From Paenalicyclobacillus mengziensis (lineage in GTDB: Bacteria > Bacillota > Bacilli > Alicyclobacillales > Alicyclobacillaceae): a stretch of DNA of 64,000 nt. Under the pieces are notes generated by a model, which saw only the letters and a program-made list of their open reading frames with translations, ran no database searches and had not been told where the DNA came from. The stretch lies in the NCBI RefSeq assembly GCF_017298635.1, contig NZ_CP071182.1, positions 2,356,001-2,420,000 of the forward strand. Reading direction: 5' to 3'. Below, one piece after another: positions 17,220 through 25,731 of this stretch; positions within the stretch are counted from its first letter, which is position 1, and every line of letters starts with the position of its first letter. The position numbers were made by a program, and so were the translations under genes.

Positions 17220-17945
17220 TTGCAAGCAGGAGATGTCGGTTTCGTATTCATTCATGGTGCTGGCGGCACGCAGTCAAAGTGGAGGTCGATTCAAAGCGGA
17301 ATGCGCGGGTACCGTGCATCCTACGTCGATCTGCCGGGACACGGAGCAAATGCCCTTGAGCCCCAAGCGTCGATTGAAGCGTACGCAACAGGACTCTCTG
17401 ACACCATTCAGGGAGACGTAATCGTAGTCGGCCATTCCATGGGAGGGATGATTGGGATTGAGCTTGCAGCGAGAAACCAACACGTGAAAGGGCTGGCCCT
17501 GGTGGCCAGTCATTACGCTTTGCCTGTGCACGACAGAATTTTGTCTCAGCTGAAGGAGGGTTCATTCCCAGAGTCCTTGTTCTATGCCTCCTACCGAAAG
17601 CCGGTGAACCCACAGTTGCTCGAGCAAGAGAAGGAAGAAATATCTCTCGTGCCTGTGGAAACGACCTACCTGGATTTTCGTGCGTGCAACAGCTACGTCA
17701 ATGGCCGGGAAGCCATTGCGCGATTGAACATCCCGATTCTCGCGCTGTATGGAGCGGACGATAGATTACTTCCGGTCGCAGCGCAAGACAACCTAATGCA
17801 AGCAAACACGTTGGCCAGTGCAACATCGGTAACAGAGGCTGGGCACTACGTGATGCTTGAACGCCCCCAGGACGTGGTCGATGCACTGCTGGCGTTTGAA
17901 GACAGAGTGGTAAGACAGCAATGTCATAAGTGGTTGAAACCATGA
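17220..17945 (+). CDS. Alpha/beta hydrolase
   Basis: A 241-residue serine hydrolase of the alpha/beta fold. It has the oxyanion HG motif in VFIHGAGG, the nucleophile elbow VGHSMGGMIG, the acid in LYGADDRLLP and the His in EAGHYVMLE. The start is TTG at 17220 with AAGGAGAG placed well upstream. It is the last gene of the second catabolic operon. In meta-cleavage and pyridine-ring pathways enzymes of this type hydrolyse the ring-opened acyl, ester or amide intermediate. Its 3' end overlaps the convergent glutamate decarboxylase gene by 22 bp. Confidence 0.9.
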   Translation: MQAGDVGFVFIHGAGGTQSKWRSIQSGMRGYRASYVDLPGHGANALEPQASIEAYATGLSDTIQGDVIVVGHSMGGMIGIELAARNQHVKGLALVASHYALPVHDRILSQLKEGSFPESLFYASYRKPVNPQLLEQEKEEISLVPVETTYLDFRACNSYVNGREAIARLNIPILALYGADDRLLPVAAQDNLMQANTLASATSVTEAGHYVMLERPQDVVDALLAFEDRVVRQQCHKWLKP

Positions 17946-19333
17946 CATTCTTTTTCATCAAGCGGGTGAGCGGGCGCGTGTCTTCTAAAGTAGTCAAGGG
18001 CGCGTATCACGTCCTCGATGAAAGCTGCCGCCATGTCCATTGTAAATCCATAGCGTACCACCACTCTCGACACCACGGTATTCTGCAGGTTTTTCGGCAG
18101 GGAATACGCGGGGACTTGCCAGCCGCGAGTGCGTAGCTCATGCGTGAGGTCGTACAGGTTAAAAGGGAGGGGTATCCCATCCTGAAGTGTCCATGTCACG
18201 ACAGGGATACCTTCATCTCCACGGTGAATCAGTTTAAATATTCCCATCTGTCCCAGCTTTGCAGCGATAAAGAGGGCGATGTCCTGTAAGTCAGACATGA
18301 TGGAAGAGTACCCTTTGCGTCCGAATCGAAGCAAGTTGTAGTACTGCGCGACCACTTGACCGCCAGGTCTCGAAAAATTAAGCGCGAAGGTCGGCATGTT
18401 CCCGCCGAGATAGTTTACCCGAAAAATGAGGTCCTCAGGCAGGTCGTTTGATTCTCTCCAAACGACCCAACCTACCCCAATCGGTGCCAAACCGTACTTG
18501 TGTCCGGATGCGTTAATGGACCTTACTCGGGGCAGACGAAAGTCCCACTTTACCTCCGGGTTCAAGAAGGGCGCAACGAAACCGCCGCTGGCGGCATCCA
18601 CGTGAATTGGAATGTTCCACCCCGTCTGTGACTCAAGTTCATCCAAAACAGCGCTAATGGTTTGCACCGGATCGTAGTGACCTGTGAACGTAAGTCCAAG
18701 CGTGGCGACAACACCGATGGTGTTCTCGTCACAGAAACGGGCAAGCTTCTCAGGTGGGAGGGTGTACCTGGTAGGGTCCATAGGGATTTCTCGCAACTCG
18801 ACATCAAAGTAGCGGGCGAATTTGTGCCAGCAAACTTGAACCGGACCTGTCACGAGGTTGGGTCTGTCTGTGCTCTGACCCTGCTTTTCCCGGCGACTGC
18901 GCCAACTCCACTTAAATGCAAGTCCTGCCAGCATCGCAGCTTCGCTTGAGCCTGTGGTCGATGTGCCGATGGTTTTATGTGACCTGGAGGCGTGCCAGAG
19001 CTCGGCTAACATCTGCACGCAGCGCATTTCAACTTCAGCGGTATATGGGTACTCGTCCTTGTCAATCATGTTCTTGCGAATACTAAGGTCCATGAGGTCT
19101 CTAACTTCTTTATCCTCGAAGGTGGTACAAAACGTCGCCAAGTTCTGACGTGCTCTTCCGTCGAGCATCAGTTCATCGGCCACAAATCGGTAAATCTTGG
19201 CTGGGTCGTGTTGGTCTTCAGGAATGTGGTACTTTGGAATCTTAATGTCAAAGTCAAGGGGAACAAACTCGTCACGGATGCGGGGCTGGTCATCGGAATG
19301 GGAACTGTACAAGCTTGTCATTTGCGGTCTCAT
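17924..19333 (-). CDS. gadB: Glutamate decarboxylase
   Basis: A 469-residue PLP-dependent group II decarboxylase converting glutamate to GABA with consumption of a proton. The length and the sequence fit GadA/GadB. The PLP lysine is Lys279 in NASGHKYG, with the preceding HVDAASGGFVAPF carrying the PLP-ring Asp, and TSTTGSSEAAMLAGLA near the phosphate-binding region. In acidophiles it contributes to cytoplasmic pH control. No glutamate/GABA antiporter gene is adjacent here. The ATG at 19333 follows GGAGAGAGGGG. It is convergent with the upstream hydrolase gene. Confidence 0.95.
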   Translation of the reverse strand: MRPQMTSLYSSHSDDQPRIRDEFVPLDFDIKIPKYHIPEDQHDPAKIYRFVADELMLDGRARQNLATFCTTFEDKEVRDLMDLSIRKNMIDKDEYPYTAEVEMRCVQMLAELWHASRSHKTIGTSTTGSSEAAMLAGLAFKWSWRSRREKQGQSTDRPNLVTGPVQVCWHKFARYFDVELREIPMDPTRYTLPPEKLARFCDENTIGVVATLGLTFTGHYDPVQTISAVLDELESQTGWNIPIHVDAASGGFVAPFLNPEVKWDFRLPRVRSINASGHKYGLAPIGVGWVVWRESNDLPEDLIFRVNYLGGNMPTFALNFSRPGGQVVAQYYNLLRFGRKGYSSIMSDLQDIALFIAAKLGQMGIFKLIHRGDEGIPVVTWTLQDGIPLPFNLYDLTHELRTRGWQVPAYSLPKNLQNTVVSRVVVRYGFTMDMAAAFIEDVIRALDYFRRHAPAHPLDEKECHGFNHL

Positions 19334-19469
19334 CCCCTCTCTCCGGCATATATATTCGTGAAAACCCTTGATTTTTCGCAGGAGATTCCACGAGATTGGA
19401 ACGTTTCATTCATATTTTCCACAAAACTGCGTGCTAAGATGGGAGAATCAGATGAAGGAGGGGGTTCAC

Positions 19470-19757
19470 TTGACAAGTCGATTGCCAGACCTGGAAGCAA
19501 GAATTGTAAAAATGGGGGACCACGTGCTGCACCACGAAGTGTATCATTTCGTACAGCACAGCATTAACGCACTGCGACGGCTTGAAACGACCATACAAAA
19601 TGAAAGCCGGTCCGGACAAGATTACGAAATGCATACTGTGCACAGAACCATCGACAGGTCGATTAGCGAACTTGTGAACGTGCTCGAAAAAACTGTGGAA
19701 GACTGGGAACATCGTTTGGACAAGTTGAAGCCTAACTTCCAAGACGGGGTCGAGTGA
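19470..19757 (+). CDS. Small hypothetical protein with predicted coiled coil
   Basis: A 95-residue cytoplasmic protein, charged and helix-rich with heptad-like hydrophobic spacing; no family recognised. I start at TTG 19470, since AAGGAGGGGG ends 5 bases upstream. Upstream ATG options lack a ribosome site. It lies alone after the gadB promoter region. Confidence 0.6.
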   Translation: MTSRLPDLEARIVKMGDHVLHHEVYHFVQHSINALRRLETTIQNESRSGQDYEMHTVHRTIDRSISELVNVLEKTVEDWEHRLDKLKPNFQDGVE

Positions 19758-19769
19758 AGCGTTCGTGCC

Positions 19770-19799
19770 TGTAATTACCTGTAATTACCTGTAATTACC
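19770..19799 (+). repeat. Three tandem copies of a 10-bp unit (CTGTAATTAC)
   Basis: CTGTAATTAC is repeated three times between the small coiled-coil gene and the PAP2 gene. It may contain or overlap the promoter of the phosphatase. No function is shown. Confidence 0.7.
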
Positions 19800-19845
19800 G
19801 TAATATCCTCGCCTCGGTGTCGCACTCTACACCGGGAGAGGAGCG

Positions 19846-20496
19846 ATGATTGTGCGCTCGCATCAGAAGAGACACTTGCTTACTTCAGTATTTGTCATTC
19901 TCTCGTTTCTGATGGCCTTCGCCGTCTTTGTGGAAAGGCTCGAGGTTCACCGATTGATGGGATTTGACGGAAGAATTATTCGGTTGGTACAAAGGAAAAT
20001 TGATAATCCCTTAACGGAATTCATGAAGTTCTTCACTTTCCTAGGTTCTCCGCCTGTCGTTGCGACTTTTGTCGCGCTCACTGCAGGACTTTTGTATCGC
20101 AACGGGCACAGGCGGGAAGCGCTCGGCATGGTTATGGCGAATGCAGCAGGGGCTGGATTCAATGAGGGTCTAAAGTATATGTTTCGGCGTCAACGCCCGG
20201 ACATTCACCGCTTGGTTCCGGTCCATGGGTACAGTTTTCCGAGTGGACACTCCATGGGTTCAGTGATGTTCTACGGGACGCTCTTTTATTTCCTGTTCAG
20301 GCGGGCCTCAAATTGGTTATTGAAAGCCATCGCTCTTGTAGCCAGTACGTTTATGGTCTTAGTTACGGGGATGAGCCGGATTTACCTCGGGGTGCACTAC
20401 CCCAGTGATGTCATATCTGGGTACGCAGCGGCAGGAGCTTGGTTGAGTGCGTCCATGAAAGGATTCCGCGCCTTCTCGATGGACGAACGAGAGTAA
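19846..20496 (+). CDS. PAP2-superfamily membrane phosphatase
   Basis: A 216-residue integral membrane lipid phosphatase with about five or six membrane segments. All three PAP2 motifs are present: C1 KYMFRRQRP (Lys-x6-Arg-Pro), C2 FPSGHSMG with the catalytic His, and C3 SRIYLGVHYPSD. Such enzymes dephosphorylate undecaprenyl pyrophosphate or phosphatidylglycerophosphate-type lipids on the outer face of the membrane. GGGAGAGGAGCG precedes the ATG. A second PAP2 gene lies convergently downstream. Confidence 0.9.
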   Translation: MIVRSHQKRHLLTSVFVILSFLMAFAVFVERLEVHRLMGFDGRIIRLVQRKIDNPLTEFMKFFTFLGSPPVVATFVALTAGLLYRNGHRREALGMVMANAAGAGFNEGLKYMFRRQRPDIHRLVPVHGYSFPSGHSMGSVMFYGTLFYFLFRRASNWLLKAIALVASTFMVLVTGMSRIYLGVHYPSDVISGYAAAGAWLSASMKGFRAFSMDERE

Positions 20497-20508
20497 GTCA
20501 ACAAGAGG

Positions 20509-20644
20509 GTAACGTGAAGACCAGGGTAACGTGAAGACCAGAGTAAGGTGAAGACCAGAGTAAGGTGAACACCAGAGTAAGGTGAACACCAGAGTAAGGT
20601 GAACACCAGAGTAAGGTGAACACCAGAGTAAGGTGAACACGAGG
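20509..20644 (+). repeat. About eight tandem 17-bp repeats (GTAAGGTGAACACCAGA)
   Basis: Units start every 17 bp from 20509 and change gradually along the array (GTAACGTGAAGACCAGG to GTAAGGTGAACACCAGA). The array lies immediately after the PAP2 gene. It produces open frames on the minus strand, but these are repeat artefacts. Confidence 0.9.
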
Positions 20645-20710
20645 GCAACGTCAGTGATACCGCCAAAACTTCAGTCAACGAATGTCAGATCTGAAGGCCG
20701 GATGTAAAGA

Positions 20711-20741
20711 TGCCCCGCGGGACGACCCTGCGGGGCACTTT
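20711..20741. terminator. Bidirectional terminator between convergent PAP2 genes
   Basis: TGCCCCGC pairs with GCGGGGCA around a short loop, followed on the plus strand by CTTTT and on the minus strand by TCTTTA. It lies between the repeat array and the stop codon of the minus-strand phosphatase at 20753. Confidence 0.75.
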
Positions 20742-20752
20742 TACGCCTTGAT

Positions 20753-21391
20753 TTACATGGAACGGCTTGAGGATCTGGAGTGTTTTGCACCTTTGGCAGC
20801 GGGTCCAAAGCGAAATAGTTTCGCAACATATGTTGAAATGGGAAGAATGAAGCGGGAGAACCTCCACATGATCTGGCTTGCAATGATACCTACAATCATG
20901 CCACCGATGACGTCTGTCGGGTAATGCACGCCGACAAATACGCGAGCGATCATGACGATAACGGCGATGACGGTGAAAAGACGGCTGATCCACTTTCGCT
21001 GCCGTCCCCACGACCCTGCAGCAAAGCCAAAGCTGCCTGAAGCGTGATCGCTAGGAAATGAAGCATCCGCGCTGTGCGGAACCAGTTGCGTAAAGGTGCC
21101 TTTCTGAAAAACGGTGAACGGGCGTGGTCGAAACCAGACATGGGAAATCACCACGTTTATGATGAGTGCCAATACCCCGGAGAGTCCTGCCATCACCAAG
21201 GCGTGGCGGTTTTGCATATCTTTTTTCGGTAAGGCAAACCATGCAATCACAAACAATACTGCATAGAGTTCCAGGGCATCCTTAGCAAAGAAGACCATAA
21301 TCGAATCGAGCAGGTGACTTTTCCCTGCGAATCCATTGATGAAATGATAGACCTTGGTATCAAACGGATTGACAAACGCGCTGTGTATCAC
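20753..21391 (-). CDS. bcrC: Undecaprenyl-diphosphatase (BcrC-like PAP2 phosphatase)
   Basis: About 212 residues with several membrane segments. The PAP2 motifs are in FRPRPF, ASFPSDHASGSFG and VFVGVHYPTDVIGG. The N-terminus (FINGFAGKSHLLDSIMVFFAKD) is typical of BcrC/YbjG, which recycles undecaprenyl pyrophosphate for wall synthesis and gives bacitracin resistance. The GTG at 21391 has TAGGAGTGAT just upstream. The frame extends to an ATG at 21433, but that would run through a strong palindrome and lacks a ribosome site. Family assignment is strong, the BcrC label is moderate. Confidence 0.85.
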   Translation of the reverse strand: MIHSAFVNPFDTKVYHFINGFAGKSHLLDSIMVFFAKDALELYAVLFVIAWFALPKKDMQNRHALVMAGLSGVLALIINVVISHVWFRPRPFTVFQKGTFTQLVPHSADASFPSDHASGSFGFAAGSWGRQRKWISRLFTVIAVIVMIARVFVGVHYPTDVIGGMIVGIIASQIMWRFSRFILPISTYVAKLFRFGPAAKGAKHSRSSSRSM

Positions 21392-21407
21392 AGAATCACT
21401 CCTATGA

Positions 21408-21447
21408 ATTTTGGGTTCACAATGTAAAGACATTGTAAACCCAAAAT
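21408..21447. promoter_or_regulatory. Large near-perfect palindrome in the bcrC leader
   Basis: ATTTTGGGTTCACAATGT and ACATTGTAAACCCAAAAT form 18-bp arms with one mismatch around a 4-base centre. It lies 17 bp upstream of the bcrC start codon on the minus strand. It could be an operator or a leader-RNA hairpin. Confidence 0.7.
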
Positions 21448-21569
21448 AAGTTCATTCCCACCCTGAACTTTTCATCTGTTTGCGAGGTCACTACTGTTTC
21501 GTAGGGGTAAAGAGCTCATCGTGAGTTGTTGCATCTGAGCCGGTTACAGCTTGATGAGGAGGAGTGGAA

Positions 21570-22172
21570 TTGCACCATTTTGACATTCAAGCGATGATTC
21601 ATCATTACGGATACGTCGGTGTTTTCTTCATTCTATTTATGGAAAACCTCGGTATTCCGTTTCCTGCTGAGACGACGCTCACGATTTCAGGTATTGAATG
21701 GACACAGGGTGTCTTTAAGCTAATACCGTTGTTGCTGTCTGCAAGTCTTGGAAATATTCTTGGGTCAACCGTTAGCTACGGGATTGGTCGATTTCTTGGG
21801 CGACCGGTCGTCGTTCGCTTCGGTAAGTACGTCGGCATTACTCACGAGCGCTTGGACAAAGCCAACGGGATGTTTACCAAGTACCAAAGTCCTGTTGTCT
21901 TGTTTGGCAAATTTATCGCGGGTATTCGGGTGTTAATCCCGTACTTGGCTGGGATTAACAAGATGTCATTTACAGTCTTTATGATCTACAACGCAGTGAG
22001 CGCTGTGGTCTGGGCTGGCGTGTTCATCATCGTTGGCAAGTACATCGGTATTGAATGGTCACGCTACCATCAGGTGTTACATCAATACATGGTGCCTGCT
22101 ATCATTGTTGTTGTGGTACTCGCGGGCTTCTATGTGGGACTCAAAATCCGGCACACGCGACGCGCGAAATAA
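21570..22172 (+). CDS. DedA-family membrane protein
   Basis: A 200-residue DedA/SNARE-associated-domain protein with about four to five membrane segments. It carries the family signatures FFILFMENLGIPFPAE and FGKFIAGIRVLIPYLAGINKM. Family members are undecaprenyl-phosphate or phospholipid flippases that support envelope homeostasis. I place the start at TTG 21570, 7 bases after AGGAGG; the GTG at 21564 is too close to it. It is divergent from bcrC, and both act on lipid carrier recycling, so co-regulation is plausible. Confidence 0.9.
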   Translation: MHHFDIQAMIHHYGYVGVFFILFMENLGIPFPAETTLTISGIEWTQGVFKLIPLLLSASLGNILGSTVSYGIGRFLGRPVVVRFGKYVGITHERLDKANGMFTKYQSPVVLFGKFIAGIRVLIPYLAGINKMSFTVFMIYNAVSAVVWAGVFIIVGKYIGIEWSRYHQVLHQYMVPAIIVVVVLAGFYVGLKIRHTRRAK

Positions 22173-22271
22173 TCAGCTGAAAGATGTTTTGTTACTATAT
22201 GATGTTTTGTCACTACATACCGAGTAACTCCGTCTCCTTTGTAGACGAAATGGTCGTGAGGAGGCAGCACT

Positions 22272-24590
22272 ATGACTCGACAAAAGGGCAAGCACCCGCA
22301 CGGGAACAAACGAAAACTTGGCCTGACAAGACTTCTGCTTACCGTAGCTGTCGTTCCTAGCCTGTTTGTCTTGGCGGGGTGTGGAACAAAGGCTGGACCG
22401 CAGAATGCCGAGGGCAATCGAGCGCCTGGCACAGTCATACACAACGGGTCGTCAAGCGTCGCGCCGTCAAACGGGACGGCGGTGAATAGCACAACGAGTA
22501 CGACCCCGAGTACAACGGCAATCGGGCAAAACTCTACGAATCAGAGCAGCGACACGACACCTCAAAGCGCTTTCGTACCGCACTTCAGTTCTGTCGATAT
22601 GGTTACGCCAACAGCCGGATGGGCAAGTGGGCAAATCGCAGGTGATATAGCTCTCTGGCGATCGCGCTACGGCGGCGTTGTGTGGGCACGCGTTCCACTA
22701 CCATTTGTGAAGTCCGTCAACAACGGAACTGGGTTTGCCATGAGTGTATATGGGGCCCACCAACTACTTGTTGCGAATGTAACAGCGACAGGGGTTCAGA
22801 CCTACGAGACCACCGACGGTGGGAAGTCGTGGTTGAAACTTGGGCAAGTGAACACCACTGACACGATGATTTCGTATTTTCATTTCATCAATCCAACTGA
22901 CGGATGGATGGTCACGGACAACGGCGTTGCGGCCCATGAGTCTATCTATCACCTATTTCAAACGACGGATGGTGGAAAAATCTGGCATATAATTGCCAAA
23001 ACCAACAACCAAAACCCGTTTGCATCGGGGTCTATACCGGGTTACGGAGAGGCAGTCTTTTCGTTCGAGGCAGATGGCACCGGGTGGATGACCGGGCAAG
23101 GATTTCTTTCAGGTAAGGGTTTTTTAATGCGAAGCAGCGATGGGGGTAAGTCGTGGACCACCATACGAGTACCTGTCCCGTCAGCAGACGTAAGCACTCT
23201 GGTGACGACGTCGAAGCCCATTTACAGCAACGGTATGACGGCTATCGTCGTGCAATATCAGGGACAGAACCGTAACACGACGGTCATTTTGCGGATCAAT
23301 GGTCAGGGACAGGTTGTCAGCACGTCGTCTCCGTTAATCACGAATACCCCTGTGATGACGAACTTCGCGAGTCCTTTGGACGGCTGGGCTACAACAGCTC
23401 CATGGCAGCCCAATCATCCGCAGTTATACCGGACGACCAACGGCGGACAAACCTGGGAAGCCATGCCAGTCAATGACCAGATGCTCATGACCAACCCACG
23501 CATGCACTTCATCACACCGACGGTGGGGTTTGCCTTTGCAGCGAATCAAGACACCGGTAGTCCTGTCATCTGGCGCACGCGGGACGGAGGGCAGACGTGG
23601 CAGCGATTGATGATGAAAATTTATGCGACTGGCGGGCCAGCTTCGCCCAATCAAAATTCATCTCCACCACCGCCGCAGTTTACACCAGGAAGCATCGATT
23701 TCGTTTCTGACTCAGTCGGTTACCTCATCGGAAACTACGGAAACGGTCAGACGGAAGAGGGGCGGGTCTACAAAACGACGGACGCCGGCAAGCATTGGAC
23801 GGAAATCTATCACACCGGCGTGGGAATTGCCGCCATCGACGCTCTTGGCAACGACGTCTGGATAAGTGTTGGGGCACAAGCGGGATCGACACAGGGGACG
23901 TTAATGTTTTCACGAGATGGTGGAAAAAGCTTTACTCGGCTGGCATCCGGGGGACTCACTAGCATCGATTTCGTTTCCCCAAATGATGGCTATGCAGTTC
24001 AGGCGGGAGACATGTTCAATAACAAACTCCTGTCTACTCGGGATGGTGGCCAGATATGGAAAGTTCAGTCGCTGCCCATAGCCAAAAGTACGAACGGCAA
24101 TGTCCAGGCTTTTGCGGCACTGGGCTCTCCGACATCTGTCTCGTTTGCTGATAAACTTCATGGGATACTGCTGCAAACAGGAGAACCGGGAGCGGGGCAG
24201 CAGCCAAAATCAGTTCTCGATACGGACGATGGCGGTGCTTCCTGGGCAGTGGTTTCCTCAGCCAGGATGGGTGGTAACAGCGCCCACGGTCAGTTTCAGT
24301 TGGGCAGTGGGGGATATGCGAACGGGATCGACATGGTGCCGGGAAATCCATCTATCGCGTATATCTGGGAGAGCCGCGGGCCTCTCATCTATACTTCGAA
24401 CGGCGGGAAGTCCTGGGAAGCTTCTTCACTGACCAAACCGGGCGAACTCGAAGCGACTTCGGTATTCATGTTGAACACAAAGGACGGATTTGTACTTATT
24501 CACGACATGGGGCCAAGTGGCTCATCGTTCATCCTTGAAAAAACGATAGATGGCCTACAGTCGTGGCAGCCGGTGTACCAGTGGCAATGA
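22272..24590 (+). CDS. Asp-box (BNR/YCF48-like) beta-propeller lipoprotein
   Basis: A 772-residue exported lipoprotein. After a basic N-terminus and hydrophobic stretch comes the lipobox LAGC (Cys near 37), then a Thr/Ser/Asn-rich linker to about residue 95. The rest holds roughly eleven Asp-box motifs, such as TTDGGKSWLKL, SSDGGKSWTTI, TTNGGQTWEAM, TRDGGQTWQRL and TSNGGKSWEAS. This is the BNR/sialidase-like, YCF48-type propeller fold. No catalytic sialidase residues were identified, so it is more likely a binding or scaffold protein at the membrane surface. GAGGAGG precedes the ATG. The stop codon directly touches the 8-bp tandem repeat array. Confidence 0.88.
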   Translation: MTRQKGKHPHGNKRKLGLTRLLLTVAVVPSLFVLAGCGTKAGPQNAEGNRAPGTVIHNGSSSVAPSNGTAVNSTTSTTPSTTAIGQNSTNQSSDTTPQSAFVPHFSSVDMVTPTAGWASGQIAGDIALWRSRYGGVVWARVPLPFVKSVNNGTGFAMSVYGAHQLLVANVTATGVQTYETTDGGKSWLKLGQVNTTDTMISYFHFINPTDGWMVTDNGVAAHESIYHLFQTTDGGKIWHIIAKTNNQNPFASGSIPGYGEAVFSFEADGTGWMTGQGFLSGKGFLMRSSDGGKSWTTIRVPVPSADVSTLVTTSKPIYSNGMTAIVVQYQGQNRNTTVILRINGQGQVVSTSSPLITNTPVMTNFASPLDGWATTAPWQPNHPQLYRTTNGGQTWEAMPVNDQMLMTNPRMHFITPTVGFAFAANQDTGSPVIWRTRDGGQTWQRLMMKIYATGGPASPNQNSSPPPPQFTPGSIDFVSDSVGYLIGNYGNGQTEEGRVYKTTDAGKHWTEIYHTGVGIAAIDALGNDVWISVGAQAGSTQGTLMFSRDGGKSFTRLASGGLTSIDFVSPNDGYAVQAGDMFNNKLLSTRDGGQIWKVQSLPIAKSTNGNVQAFAALGSPTSVSFADKLHGILLQTGEPGAGQQPKSVLDTDDGGASWAVVSSARMGGNSAHGQFQLGSGGYANGIDMVPGNPSIAYIWESRGPLIYTSNGGKSWEASSLTKPGELEATSVFMLNTKDGFVLIHDMGPSGSSFILEKTIDGLQSWQPVYQWQ

Positions 24591-24873
24591 AGCAGGGAAG
24601 CAGGGAAGCAGGGAAGCAGGGAAGCAGGGAAGCAGGGAAGCAGGGAAGCAGGGAAGCAGGGAAGCAGGGAAGCAGGGAAGCAGGGAAGCAGGGAAGCAGG
24701 GAAGCAGGGAAGCAGGGAAGCAGGGAAGCAGGGAAGCAGGGAAGCAGGGAAGCAGGGAAGCAGGGAAGCAGGGAAGCAGGGAAGCAGGGAAGCAGGGAAG
24801 CAGGGAAGCAGGGAAGCAGGGAAGCAGGGAAGCAGGGAAGCAGGGAAGCAGGGAAGCAGGGAAGCAGGGAAGC
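24590..24873 (+). repeat. About 35 tandem copies of an 8-bp unit (GCAGGGAA)
   Basis: The array is almost perfectly uniform. Because 8 is not a multiple of 3, it is open in several frames and gives repeated GSREAGKQ or FPASLLPC patterns; these are artefacts. It begins immediately at the TGA of the Asp-box lipoprotein. Slippage expansion would explain the uniformity. Confidence 0.97.
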
Positions 24874-24918
24874 AGACTGAGTCGATGAAACGGGGCGCCC
24901 CGGAGGTGTGGCCGCAAG

Positions 24919-25110
24919 CTACCCGGGGGGCCGAGTTTTCCTTGTAACTGTGGAGGGAAGTCGACTCGCTGCCGTCGCGTCGATGAAAAAGGGGGCACCT
25001 GGCCCATACGTTTTGCGCAGATACTGAAAGAAAATAAACCAAAAGACAAGGCCGACACCGCTGATGGTAAATGCCCGCGATGCGGCGACAACTTTGCTTA
25101 AACCCGCCAT
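24919..25110 (-). CDS. Possible small membrane protein, 63 residues
   Basis: A short minus-strand frame from ATG 25110 has one convincing hydrophobic segment (GVGLVFWFIFFQYL) followed by a basic turn and a hydrophilic tail. The ribosome site is weak (TGGTGAT). It ends near a GC-rich palindrome. It may be a real small protein, but evidence is limited. Confidence 0.35.
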   Translation of the reverse strand: MAGLSKVVAASRAFTISGVGLVFWFIFFQYLRKTYGPGAPFFIDATAASRLPSTVTRKTRPPG

Positions 25111-25261
25111 TTGTATCACCAGTTTTACTCTATGCGTGTGGCAGACCTGTTGGAAGGACATATGCAATGTGCACCCGATGGCGTCATCGCGAACGAACCG
25201 GCGGGCGCTCCAGACGGGAATGGTTTTGTGCGAGCCTCGAAGCAATCTGGGGCAAAGGAGT

Positions 25262-25660
25262 GGGGGTACCAGCCTATCCGTAAGACGCATAAGTATCCTT
25301 CGTTGCCGATCCGAGGGGGTACCGACCTGGCCCTAGGATACAAAAATATATCTAGGGGTTGTGGGTGGGGGGTACCGGATCGGCCATAGGATACGGAATG
25401 ATTCTTACGATACCCCCTGGGGTTGACGAATAAGGATAGGGAAGGTAGCGCTATTTGGGGTGGATACCCCGCGGGGTTAGGCAGTAAGGCAACATTTGAT
25501 ACCTAGTGCCAGCATGATACCCTAGGGGGTTAGGCGATAGGGCTCAAGTTGATATCTGCGTCTCGGAATATACCCCGTGGGGTTCACCGTACAGGGCCCA
25601 CATCAGGGTAACGTCCGGTGCGTAAGGCAAATCGGTATCGCTATAGGTACCGCTTCATCG
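25262..25660. repeat. 53-bp-period palindrome array, copy A
   Basis: Seven units begin with GGGGTT or GGGGGTACC at 25262, 25315, 25368, 25419, 25473, 25526 and 25579, a period of 51-54 bp. At several junctions the end of one unit and the start of the next form palindromes: GATACCCC-CT-GGGGTT (25409), GATACCCC-GC-GGGGTT (25463), GATACCCTAGGGGGTT (25516) and TATACCCCGTGGGGTT (25569). The rest of each unit is poorly conserved. No convincing gene is seen. Function unknown. Confidence 0.85.
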
Positions 25661-25731
25661 AATATGTGCCCGGTGGAAAAGGCTCCTACCCTAATGTGCG
25701 TGCCACACAACATGGGAGGTTAGACAACCGA

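Noticed and set aside
20359-20678. Repeat-rich minus-strand proteins over the 17-bp array
   Set aside because: They are artefacts of the tandem repeat and overlap the PAP2 gene antisense.
24500-25091. Long repetitive proteins (FPASLLPC or GSREAGKQ) on both strands
   Set aside because: They come from the 8-bp repeat read in different frames and lack ribosome sites.
25111-25389. Plus-strand ORF of 92 residues entering copy A of the array
   Set aside because: It lacks a convincing ribosome site, has unusual composition and runs into the non-coding repeats.
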